From Klebsormidium nitens (taxonomy: Eukaryota; Streptophyta; Klebsormidiophyceae; Klebsormidiales; Klebsormidiaceae): 38,728 nucleotides of DNA. Positions 12,101-22,311 of the stretch are shown piece by piece. The first letter of the stretch is position 1. Every line of letters starts with the position of its first letter. The stretch is taken from the NCBI GenBank assembly GCA_000708835.1, contig DF237440.1, positions 1 through 38,728 of the forward strand, read 5' to 3'. The notes under the pieces are model-generated. The model searched no databases, was not told the origin of the DNA, and saw only the letters and a program-made list of their open reading frames with translations. The position numbers and the translations under genes were made by a program.

Positions 12101-15100
12101 CGTAACCGAGCGATCGTGCCAGCACTGCCAGATTGTGGTCTCCCCGAAGTGCCCGGACCTTAGGACCTTTCCACGAACTGTTCATTTTTCGACTACTGAA
12201 CTCTCTTCTTTTCCAGGGGCGTCCGCCTGACCACTGTTTTTGGGAGCACGGAGACTGGCTCTGTGGCGTTTGGCTTCCCCGGGGGGGGCCCTTCGTGGAG
12301 TGCCTTCAGATTGCCGGGACCCCGGTGGGCAGATCACATTCGGTTTGTGGAGAGCCCCGTGCCTGGCCACGTCATCCTCGGCGGGATGGCAACACTTCCG
12401 GGAATGGCGCAGGGGTACTTACAGTCGGTGGATCGGCAAACCGGGCAGATGACAGTAGGAACGGGGGACAAGACGTCCACTCATGCGCTCAGAAACTTGT
12501 GCCTTCCTTTGCTCTTGGTGTGGTTCTCCAGTGCACGCCCATAGCAGAGGAAGATTCCACGACGAGAAAGAATGCACAAGAGAATAAAACGTGTATCATC
12601 ATCACAGGTTTTGGTCACGCACTCTTAGTGATCAGAGCTCGTGAGTAAGGATTACCGACGCGTTGGTTCCGCAACGCCCAGCAGAACTCTGCCGACTCCG
12701 ATGTCTTTCCTAAATTTAAAACCTCTGTTTCCGCAAATCCTGTTACAGATTCGCTCTCTCGTCCCGACCCCCCGACGAGCCCTACCAAACGAGCGACCTA
12801 TTTAATGCCTTTGAACGTAAACATACCCTTTAACTCCGGCTTGTCTCATAGTCAACTTCTTCCTTCTCTTTGAGCCAATAACGTTACGGTAAACGTACCC
12901 GTAACCCTCTGATTACGACTTCAAACCCTGTTACAGATCCGCCCTCTCGCCCCGTCCCCCGACGTGCCCTACCAAACGGGCGACCTCTTCACGGTCTACC
13001 CCCCTTCCTCGGACGGCCGCACTTGGATCAAGTCCGTGATTCGTGCGGACAACTTGCTGGTTCACACGACCGGGGAGAAAACCAACCCGACAGCCTTCGA
13101 GGGGGCCGTGCAGGAGCTGCCGTTCATTAAGGTTAGGCTTTCTAATCCACAGAATTAAGACTGGGTGGTTGGCAATAGCTGTATTTTGCGGGGCTGATGC
13201 GTACCCGCCAGCGTTTGAGAGTCCTTCCAGGCCAAAAGGTTGAAATTGGTTAACCAGTGATCGTTCGGGGTTCGCAGAATGCCTGGAACTTGCCGCAGTT
13301 GCCCCCTGCTCCCAAAACCTGAGCCTTTTATCTGACAATTAGTGACATCAGCATGACCTCTGCGGGCAAAATAAGAGCATTCGAGCGAGCATCCCTCGCT
13401 CCGCTCAAGATATCTGGTTTCAGAGAAGATAGCCCGTGCCTAAGTTACCTTTCCTTCCCGTCGCTTGATTTGTCGAAGTGACGTAAACGACGACACGTGT
13501 TGCAGGATGTGATCGCGGTGGGCAGCGGTTACCCGCGGCCGGGGCTGGTGGTCAAACCGTACTGGGCGGCTGTGGAGCAGCTGACGTCAGTGAGTCAAGA
13601 AAAGGAGGTACGTCAGCACCGTCCTATCCTGGCTGATAAGCGCTGCCGTCCCGACTGCTCGATGACGTTTTTGAGGCGTTACAAACCAACACAGAGACAT
13701 TTTGGTGCTGAACAGGTTGAGTAACCCGCACTAGGTCTTGTTATCGGATAGACAAGCGGGCTTAACATATGTTACCGGTTTGTTCACATACTGTCAGCTT
13801 CTAACCAGCCCGTTACCCATCAAGGTTAACCACCGAAAACCCTGTGGAAGTAGCACTTCCTCCCGAACCAGTTCCCTTACTGAAGGCTGAGCTTCTCGAC
13901 GTCCCGGTTCCGCTCTGTTTGCTCATGCACCAGGCGTCTTTTACAAGCGACTCTTTCCAAAGCGCTCTCGGGAAGTACAGGAAAAGCTTCCGACAGAGCT
14001 GCATACCGCGGCGAACCCCTGCATCGCCCCGCGACCGAAGTGCTCGCAACATACTTACTTCCCGACCGTCGGATTTTCGGATCCTGGGCCATTCATCGTC
14101 CATTTAGAGCTCTTTGAGGCTGCTCCTAGTCGAAGCGACGCGCCTTCTTCGAGGTTTTGAACGCAAGCTTATTTCGTTTCCTTGTTTCCAGGAGTGGGTG
14201 CGAGGCCAGGTGTGGGCGTTGGTCCAGGCGATCAACAAGAAGATGCCGTCCAGTTCGTGGGTCGCGCGAGGCGCCATTTGCGTTCTTCCCCCACACGATT
14301 CCGAAGAGGTGGGGCGGTTCCCTGATCGAGGTCCTAGGCTCCTGCAACCAAGCTTCTCTGGCGAGATATGCCGTGTGGATCAAGAGGGAGAGAGAAACTG
14401 CCCTGCCATTGGTTTGGGCAATGTGCTAGATTCTTCCAGCCTTTTCTCTGGGCGAGGCGACTCTGTGAAAATCGTTTTTCTTTATCGGCACTTTTCCCAA
14501 AGTAGATCTTTGACGAGATGAAACCTGTGTAGAGGTAAGTTCTACGCTGAGTCATGAAGATGCTCCGCTGAGTTGCCTCCTGTTGCTTGTTTGATCAGAT
14601 CACCATTCCCCGGACGGTCAAGGGCGAGGTAGCACGTGGCCCAGCGAACGAGCTCTTGAAGAGCCACGTGGCCGCTATGTTCGCGGGTCTGGAAGCGCCG
14701 CCACAAAAATCTGTCGCTCCGGTGTCGAACGGTGTACAAACGAAGGTCAGCGCTCCCATCTTCGATGGTTAAGCTTCACTTGAATGCTGCTCATGCATTG
14801 CCCAGCTGGTGTCTTCTTTTATTGAAACACCTTCTTCCGCTGAGCAATACTAGTCCGTGTTTGAATTGTTGCTCTGTATAACGCTGGGATCCTCGGGGGG
14901 CATGTGTCTACATGTATTGTTTGAAGGACCCCTTTGAGTACAGTCAGCAGAAGCCGGCATGCCCAAGGCACTTCCTAGTCGAAGCAGATCAGCCTCCATT
15001 TGAAAGATCCTGAAAACGACGTTCTCACTGAAAATTCTAAAGCTGCTGAGTTCCTCAAAACACTTTGTGGAGATGCTTGGGACTCAAACGAAGTCTCGTT

Positions 15101-18100
15101 CTGATATCTGCAGGAAAAGGTTGTGGATTTTGAAGAAGTTTTGGACACCGTCCGCCGGACAGCCGCCCAGGTCTTGGGGCTAGATGCCCAAGAACTGGAC
15201 GCTCAGCCAGGCGGTGATCCGCCCCGGCTTTTGGATATGGGCCTCAGCAGTTTGACAGCAACCGAGCTGGCCCAGGTAAGTCCTCCCGGGCACTTTTTGT
15301 CGTTGGCACGGAAAGCGCCCAAGATTGCAGAAGAACTTACAAGGCGTTTAAGAACTGTCACTGGGTAGGCTTGTCCGGTCTACTCACGTACAGATACTTT
15401 CACATTCAGCCAGTGTAGGCTCTTGTTTGATCTGAGATATGGCAGAATCCACCTGTGAGAAGAGTCTCGTGCTTACGGCGCTGAATGGAACGGCTGCGAA
15501 GCTCTCTGTTCGTTGTGCAATCAACTTCCACTTGTTAGCAAAGACTGAATCAAATAAGAACCCCCCACGCTTTGATTTTTGTGTCGCTCTCATTCCGGTG
15601 CAGGCAATTGCTGAGTACGTGGGCGTCCCTTTTCCGGCGACCATGTTGTACGAGGACGTTCCTGATGTGGTCGCCCTCGCCAAGTGGGCGGCCTCCGCCT
15701 TGCAAACTGAGGCGGAGCATGCGCCACGATCAAACGGGGCGGTGAGAGAAATCACCACAGCCGAGCGAGCTCTCTCCATTCCCGTAGTAGATTTCCCGCC
15801 GTTGATGACTGTTGTTTCTGAACCATTTTGAATTGCAAAGTTGTTTCTATCACTAGAGCATATCGTTTGCATCGCACTTTTTTATTTTTGTACTCTGTAT
15901 ATCTTTTCACTCTTTCGAACTGATTGTTTTCTGTCTATCTTTTTTTCCAAAAACAGAAACAATTATCAGCTTCTAGCCTCGCTTTTGCAGGTCTCCGGTA
16001 CCACTTTGAACCACGGCCCCAACGGTGTTGCGCCGGAGGGCAAGGGAATTGTTCTCCTTCTGACGGGCGCTACTGGATTCATTGGCTCGCACGTATTGAA
16101 GGTGAGTTTGGCGGGCGACATAAACGCCAGTTACCACGGCAGACGTGTCGCCCACACTTGCAAGAAACGGCGACCGCTGAAGGGAGATTGATCGTTCCGC
16201 CTGATTAAATCACTGTTTTTGCGAGCAAGCGCGCTCAGCGCCTTATCAAGCGTTAGAGCAGAACCATCTAGTCCGTCTGCTTGTCTAGAATACAGAATAT
16301 CCCCTGGACATCGTATCTAGACAGTCCTAGGACTATGGCCCTAAAACTTCTTGGCGGACTTACTCTGGTAGTAAGTACTTCTCAACTACTGTAGATGAAG
16401 TAATTTCCTTCCGATCCTTCAGAAACCTGAACCCCAAACCTGTCCATTTGCAGAATCTCCTGAGCCGCCCCGCCGACGAAGTGGCGACCGTGGTGTGCCT
16501 GGTCCGCGGGCCGTCGGTCGCCGCCTGCCACGCCCGGCTGCAGCAAGCCCTGCTGCGAACGGGCAAGGGGAGTGAGTCTAGAAACGGGTGAGGAAACGTT
16601 CCGTAGAAAGGGCTGGGGTCTCCGGAAGAAGCCAGTGCACGGTCTTTAGAGGCCCTCTCAAACCAGCTTAGAATGTTGACAACAGAGACCAGAACAAAGA
16701 TCAGAGAGCAGGTTTGCCCCCCTTCGTTTCGTCCTCACTTCGTTGGAAAATATGTGTAATAACCGTTCAGCAGATAGGTAATTGAAAGGGATGCACTTTA
16801 ACCGTTTGTGGAGCAACCATGCTGGCTTTACGCCTGGTTCTGCTGCCCGAGTATGTTATTGCGGCCGCCATTTCTCTCAGCTTGGGTTCGCAGTCCCAAA
16901 ATCTAGCAAGAATCAAGCGGAGATTCTCTGAGCTTTCAAAGTACATCATTCCGGCAGGTTCTACCGAGATAAGACGGAGAGCCGCCTAGCTTCCATTGAG
17001 ATTCTCTGCTTCCCTCCAGGTTCGACAGCGCCCGGGTGGTCGTTCTGCCCGGCGACCTGCAGAAGCCGCTCCTGGGGATGACTCCCGACCAGTGGCGCTT
17101 CTGGGGCGAGCGCGTTCACACCGTGATCCACTGCGGGGCAGCCGTGCACCTGACCGCCCAGTACGAGAAGCTCGCGGAGGCCAATGTGAAAAGGTGCGCC
17201 GCAAAGCATGCTTTTGAAGGCAGCCCCAGTCTTTTAGCCATAGATGGTTCGAGGAGCTTTCAACAAGGATCGAGCATCTCGCCGATCGCACGGTCACCAG
17301 CGCGACCGTGGGTAACGCCAAAGCCGCCATGACTTGGCTGTTCCAAAATGCACCTAATTTCACTTTTGGGTGATTGGACAGTACTCAGGATTGTCTTCAG
17401 AGAGTGACAGCTGGCCAACGTCTGTTTGCAGCGTGCAAGAGGTCGTCCGCTTCGCCCTTCAAGGATCTGGACCGCCAAAGCCCGTCCACTTCGCATCCAG
17501 GTGAACAGCTGCTCTTGATCCTTTTGACATTTCCCTCTGCGCGAGGCATCATTGATTCTCCGTTTGCCAAGTTTAGGCTCGTAAGATCTCCTTCCGGCTC
17601 GTGTCGTAATGTTACTCGGGTATATGCTTTCTCTAATCATTGCGGACTTTGCAGCTCTACGAAAGCTGAGAGTCTTGTGTCTCTGTCTTGGCGCACCTGA
17701 CCATGTATTCTCGGTACCCGCCCCTTTTCAAGATTGTGCATCGGTCCTTTAAATTTACAACTGGAAAAATACGCGCTCCAAACCCCAATCCACCCTAACT
17801 ACCAAACCAACCCCACCCGTCCCCCGGGCGCCTATCTGAAGGCACACTGCGGTTAGGGCACTCTTGAACTTTCAGAGTTTTAAAAGGCATGCAATGCGTA
17901 CCTAAGTTTCCGCTTTTCGTCCCAGCGTGTCGGTGAGTTTCTTGATGGACCCTGCTCACAAAAACGGTGAAACGGGGGTGATACCGGAGGCAGTCGACTT
18001 TGTTGAGAGGCGCGGAGCTAACCAGATGGGGTACGCGCTAACCAAGGTAAACACGCTCGGGAAGTATGACATCACGTGACTGGTAAAGTTGACGCCGAGA

Positions 18101-21100
18101 CATTCAAACCCCTCTGCAGCTCGGACTTAGCAGACGTCGCATGATGGGCCGATTCTCACTCAGGTCGTGTTCTTGTTGCGGCTCACGTTTTGTCGCCTCG
18201 CTGATGTCTTGATTTCTAGTGCGGCTTCGATTTGTTCGGGGTTTTAGGTGCCCGCTTGAAGACTTCGAGATTGAGATAGAGGTGGACTAAAGCTGCAGAA
18301 GTGGTGACCGGGAACGATCGCCCGCTGTTACCGCGAATACAAGGTGCAACCGGACGTGATGGAGCTTGACGAATTGTTCGTGCAGCGGAAAGCGGAGCTG
18401 GCTCTTGCGGCCGCGGCGCAGGGCACCAGCGTCCCAGTTTTCATTTACCGGATCGGGTTAGTGGTGGGTTCCACCGAAAACGCCGGGCTGGGCGCCGCCG
18501 ATAACATGTTCACGTGGCTGATTCGGGCCGCGAAAACGTTCAAAAAGTTGGGCTGGGTTCGATGGTTGTGACTTATCTGGGTCGTCTTGTGCTGACCGTC
18601 AAAATTCATGCCTTTTGTCCTGGGCTAAGTGTGTAGGGCCGAGGAGGAAGTTGATCCGCCGTGGAGCGTTTAGTGAATAAAACATGTGCTCACATACTAA
18701 CCTTCTGTGAGCTCGAGTGTCCCGGCTGCACTTATTCTGCATCCTACCGAGTTTCTCTTCTTCTAGTGAAGGTCAGGGAAAATTCTTTCGATGTTCGCGC
18801 GCTCCGAGTCCAAGATTTGGGGGGGGAACTTTTGCTTCTGTTCCTCTCCTCAGGTGAAGTTTAAGCCAGGAATATTTGACCGAGCAATCGCTTGAGAAAT
18901 GATGGTCGAAAAAGCTCATCTCTTGTGCAAACAACTGACGCATCTTCAAAACAAGGCTCAACAAGCGTACGTTTTTTGCAGCTTCCTCGTCTGGGACCGA
19001 ATCCATGGATGGGCATCCCCGTTGATTACATTGCAGCGACTTGGGCTACCCTTTGCCTTCGCAACACTCGGTGAGAGCTCCCTGGTAACTCTTAGTTCAA
19101 ATAAGAGCAAATTCACTCACGACAAGCATTTGGATGACGGTCGGGTTGTTGGGTGATTAAGGTGAGTTCGCGTGCGGAGTGCGTAGATCTCTGGATTAAG
19201 ATTCGTGGTTTAGTGAGCGGGTAAAAGCTTTGAAGTGGAAGGGGGGTTACCTTGTGGTGAGAGCAATCATTAGCACATCCAAGGCTCTCTTCCTTGCTGA
19301 AGAAGTGACTGGTGCGATCTGTTACAGTGACTTTGGGGGTCCCTATCTGAACCCACTGACAAAAGGAAATGGCACATGACGGCTGCGTCAAGACCTCTTG
19401 ATGAAGGTTCGACTCGTTTCCTCTCAGGGTCGTTCCGGAAGAGCTCCCCGTCTACCACTTGATTCCGTTCACGCCCCAGAGCTGGGACGACATCTATGAG
19501 GTGAGCCCTTTTGCCTAGGGTCTGAGTTCCACAACCCTTGATTCCAATCAAAAAGTCCCTGATTTTATACTGTACCGTCCAGAGGTTTGTTTGACTGAAT
19601 GCAATTCATTAACGTCGTTGACATTCCATCAGAAGTTGGTGCTTATTGCGCTGCTGGATCCTGACACGCATCAGTCGTTCTCTACCCGCTTTGTGCACGA
19701 CACCCCGTCCAAGTGGGGCAGCGTTAGATCTGCATTAGTAAGACAGGCCCACTGCTTGCCTTCACAAACCGCGTTTCCTTTGTCCAGCTCATAAGCGTCG
19801 TTTATACCTACAGGCGATGCGCAGCAACGGGCTTCCATTCGAGACCATCCCTTCAGTGGCCGAGTGGGCTGCGGACGTCCGCACGGCATCAAAAACGGAC
19901 CGCAAGATCATCCAGTTCCTGCCGCTCATTCCCCTGCTGGAGGTGGGGCGTAACGCTGGCTCCGCTTCTGGACGAACGTTACCGGCCTTTCTCTTTGCTG
20001 CACGTGAATCCTCTTGTTGGTCGAATCGTCGCTACACTTCCGAAGTTTGCAAGCCAAGATCGTGCGGTAGGATCTACGTTACGAAACTCGAGCACGGTCT
20101 TTCTCCCATGCAAGAGCATCCTGAGTCCGGCTAGTTTCCGCCACCTTGGGTCCATCTTAAAGACACAGGTAAGCTGCGAGGTCCTGTTTCGTTATTAGCC
20201 CAACAGTCCCTCTTTGGTCGTTCTCCCAGGCGAAGTGAACCAGATCAAGGCCCCGCATTTTGAAGCCAGAGTTTAGTGCGGGGCTCACTTCCTTTCGGTA
20301 CTTTCCTTGCAGGGTCTCGCTGCAAGGCCGGGTCTCAGCTTCGCAACGGAGCGCACGCGCCGCGCACTGAAGGTGGGTCCCCGTTTTCAGGATTTCCAAA
20401 CAACTCACAGCTGTAACACTTGAAGGCTCTCCGAACTCATGTCTAAAAATGTCTAATTCGGACCAGAGAATCGGTCCGAAACAAGTCCAAACGGAGTCCA
20501 ACTACGATCTGAATAAGGTCCGAAGCAACAGCACCACATGCCTGATTCAGTCCGAAAGAAGTCCGAGTTGGATCCGAACGGAGTCCAAACCGCACTTTGA
20601 TCTGAATCCTCTTTGGACCTGGTTCGGACAAAATTGTTCTCACGTTGCGTGGCTCGTTCACAAACCTTCTGAGCGAAACGTCTCGCCTGCCCCGCTCCCG
20701 ACACAAAGCAGCAAACTTTCAAGCGCCGAGCGGATCATGAGATGCCCAGCTTCGCCCTTTTGACGTCCTGAGAAACACCGTACACTAATTATGAAAAAGC
20801 CTTCTCAATTTTAGCCGAGTCGCGTTTCTCAGGTGCCGTGAGACATGCCTAACCATTGAAATGCCGTCTCAGGGTCCAGTTCCGGGGGCATGGTTAGCCA
20901 GGATTTTGATCTGACTTTTCAAAAGAAGATCCAACATGAGTGAACTTCCAAGTAAAGCATTTCGATTTATCACGAAAAGAATCTGATTGTGCGTCGTGTC
21001 CCGGGCTCTGATTAAATGGGTTGGCAAATCGACGTCCAATTCACTAATCTGTCAACTTTCGTGCAGATGGCGGGGGCCAAATTGCCCACGCTTGTCAGTG

Positions 21101-21138
21101 CCGAAGATCTGAGGCTACTTTTGCAAGCGGTCGTTTGA
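6158..21138 (+). CDS. carboxylic acid reductase (adenylation-carrier-thioester reductase), 27 exons
   Basis: An NRPS-like carboxylate reductase: it activates an acid with ATP, loads it on a phosphopantetheine arm and releases it as an aldehyde using NAD(P)H. Exons: 6158-6253, 6553-6648, 7036-7218, 7495-7572, 7944-8147, 8822-8926, 9506-9640, 10377-10507, 11236-11331, 12217-12454, 12937-13131, 13506-13607, 14192-14308, 14599-14745, 15114-15275, 15604-15741, 15991-16101, 16454-16587, 17020-17193, 17432-17500, 17926-18046, 18344-18556, 18982-19070, 19428-19500, 19814-19942, 20313-20372, 21067-21138 (TGA). All introns are GT-AG, phases agree, and the protein is about 1155 residues, normal for the family. 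The start ATG at 6158 opens MADPRHAARTLPKVLA, a sensible adenylation N-terminus. The exon 22 start is uncertain: the alternative acceptor at 18297 meets an in-frame TGA. The substrate cannot be read from the sequence. Confidence 0.9.
9629..9761. repeat. duplicated exon 7 end plus donor inside intron 7
   Basis: TACTCGGCCAAAGTGCGTT, which covers the end of exon 7 and its donor, occurs at 9629-9647 and exactly again at 9743-9761, 114 bp downstream. The following intron sequence is also similar between copies. The second copy lies in the intron and would be a decoy 5' splice site. Confidence 0.75.
10476..10845. repeat. three tandem copies of exon 8 end and intron start, period about 164 bp
   Basis: Copies begin with CACATG at 10476, 10641 and 10805. 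The first holds the real exon end (GGCGGGAGGAGGAAGAGCAC) and donor gtaagc. In copies 2 and 3 the donor position reads GTCAGG. The intron part (GACGTAACCAGAAAGC, then GGTCACAC, then C-rich) is shared between copies 1 and 2. This is a clear tandem duplication across a 5' splice site with decay of the extra donors. Confidence 0.8.
12741..13000. repeat. duplicated acceptor and start of exon 11
   Basis: The real acceptor and exon start (CTGTTACAGATCCGCCCTCT, exon from 12937) has a diverged copy 188 bp upstream (exon-like start at 12749) that still has TTACAG and reads into CCCTACCAAACGAGCGACCT. The copy loses coding similarity after about 65 bases. It leaves an intact-looking decoy 3' splice site inside intron 10. 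Confidence 0.75.
15114..15741 (+). other. phosphopantetheine carrier domain, exons 15-16
   Basis: Residues about 642-741. Exon 15 ends with LDMGLSSLTATEL; the second Ser (about residue 687) is the expected phosphopantetheine attachment site in the G-x-S/D-S-L motif. Exon 16 completes the helical bundle with GVPFPATMLYEDVPDVVALA, matching the usual LPAT-LF-D-PTV-ALA tail of carrier proteins. A separate phosphopantetheinyl transferase would be needed for activity; none is seen in the window. Confidence 0.88.
15991..21138 (+). other. NAD(P)-binding thioester reductase domain, exons 17-27
   Basis: Residues about 742-1155. The Rossmann loop LTGATGFIGSHVL is at residue about 766, IHCGAAVHLTAQYEKL in exon 19, the catalytic pair YALTK (Tyr about 940, Lys about 944) at the end of exon 21, FIYRIG in exon 22 and IPVDYIAATW in exon 23. 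This is the order of the NAD_binding_4 / thioester-reductase family, which releases the carrier-bound acyl group as an aldehyde. Exon 18 has two donors: GTGAGT at 16572 is out of phase, and GTGAGG at 16588 restores the frame, adding SESRNG. Confidence 0.87.
20449..20637. repeat. degenerate GTCCGAA/GTCCAAA repeat in the last intron
   Basis: Within intron 26 the motif (G/A)TCC(G/A)AA, often followed by CGGAGTCC, recurs about ten times, with inverted forms (TTCGGACC, GGTTCGGAC) at both ends. The ORFs reported across it on both strands are repeat artefacts. Confidence 0.55.
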
Positions 21139-21450
21139 CAAGCTTATAGCTGGCCTAGGAATTTCAACAAACGATTTACGATAACCGCCCAGCGAGTATG
21201 GAAGTTCTCAGCAATCCCGCTGAAATAAGCTCATACAGGCCACAGTACACTGGTGTTTGATGATCCCTTTGCTTCGCATCCGTCCTTGAGAGAAAAACTC
21301 GCACGCGTAGCTGCTGGCAGCCATGGCAAAGACCTCGATCACTCTTTTTGTGAAATAACCAGCTAAAGCCGTAACACGACTTTAGCGTTGCTGCTTGTCG
21401 ACTATGATGACATCATGGTTGATATCTCTGAAGTGTGAGAAGCCCCGATC

Positions 21451-21514
21451 ATGCCCTGTACCCGCACTCCGCCCCATGCCTTTGATTCGCACGGGCTATA
21501 AGAGAAGTATCCAT
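21451..21514. repeat. dispersed repeat, partner at 37795-37862
   Basis: It shares ATGCCCTGTACCYGCACTCY followed by GCCYCAT, CCTTTGAT, CACGGGC and AAGTA-CCAT with 37795-37862 in the last intron of the glycosyltransferase, in the same orientation and at roughly 80 percent identity by eye. A 16-bp perfect palindrome, GACTACGCGCGTAGTC, lies nearby at 21560-21575. Probably remnants of one transposable element family. Confidence 0.5.
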
Positions 21515-22237
21515 CATGGAACGAGAGCCCGTGTGAAAACGACGCATATGAATACCTTGGACTACGCGCGTAGTCATTGCACAAAGGGGTATATGCATAT
21601 GATCAAATAATCGCACGTATGATTCATGATGCATTGCCGCACTAGCTTTGGACGACATTCCCGCACCTGCTGACGGATTGTTGCTTCAACGTGCACGAGA
21701 CGGTTGCGGAGCACGAAGAACTGATGTGGAGTCTTCAAGTATTCACAGATGTCACGAAGCAAAGTCGATCAAGTCACAACGAGATAGCGTTCATAGTCTT
21801 ACTCTTTAGAACAAACACCCTTGTAAAATTACTGAACGAATATCGATCATAGCTAGGTTCAAACGGCATCCTTCTATATGTGTCATAGCGTCGTTAAAGA
21901 ACCGCATGGCCGGATCCGCCTCCATCTCCTTGCACCATGGTCTCTCCGCGGATCTGCTTGAGCCACGTGGCCCCGTTATATGCTTTCCGGCAGCTTTGCA
22001 GCTAAGCAGCTTGCGACACGCACCACTTGAGATTGCAGTTAATTGCTGTACTTGACGAACGCACTAGTCCTAGTGGTCCAACATTTATTACTTTTGCATG
22101 CGAGCTCTGATGCAGTCCATGCAACCGCAGATGAGCTTGGTTGCTCACATGGTGACGTAGACGGCGCCTTTCTTCGAGCCTTCAACATTTCTTGACTCAG
22201 CAGGGACATTGACCAGCTTTTATGAAGATCAGAAGAG

Positions 22238-22311
22238 CACCGGGTTCATGTACGCCCGTCACAATCCCCCGGTCACTTCTCGATATGTAGATCCAGATCG
22301 AGGGTATCGGT
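22238..22311. repeat. dispersed repeat, copy 2 (partner near 4847-4930)
   Basis: It begins CACCGGGTTCATGTACGCC and ends with the exact 20-mer TCCAGATCGAGGGTATCGGT (22292-22311) shared with 4911-4930. It lies in a plus-strand ORF (22209-22496) with no recognisable family. Confidence 0.55.

Larger units (their letters stand above)
6158..14745 (+). other. adenylation (AMP-binding) domain of the reductase, exons 1-14
   Basis: Residues 1 to about 641. Visible core motifs: phosphate loop HTGGTTGLPKQV near residue 228 (the usual TSGTTG has Gly for Ser here), FGSTETG near 383, QTGDLF near 467, VHTTGEKTNP near 500, and IPRTVKGEVAR near 595, whose Lys (about 600) is the catalytic lysine of the C-terminal subdomain. 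The GEKTNP form is typical of fungal-type NRPS-like reductases rather than of plant 4CL-type acyl-CoA ligases. Exon 9 holds the IYSGAPL segment. Exons 1 and 2 supply the short N-terminal lead. Confidence 0.88.

Noticed and set aside
20443-20763. Overlapping ORFs on both strands near the end of the reductase
   Set aside because: They lie inside intron 26 and are generated by the GTCCGAA repeat.
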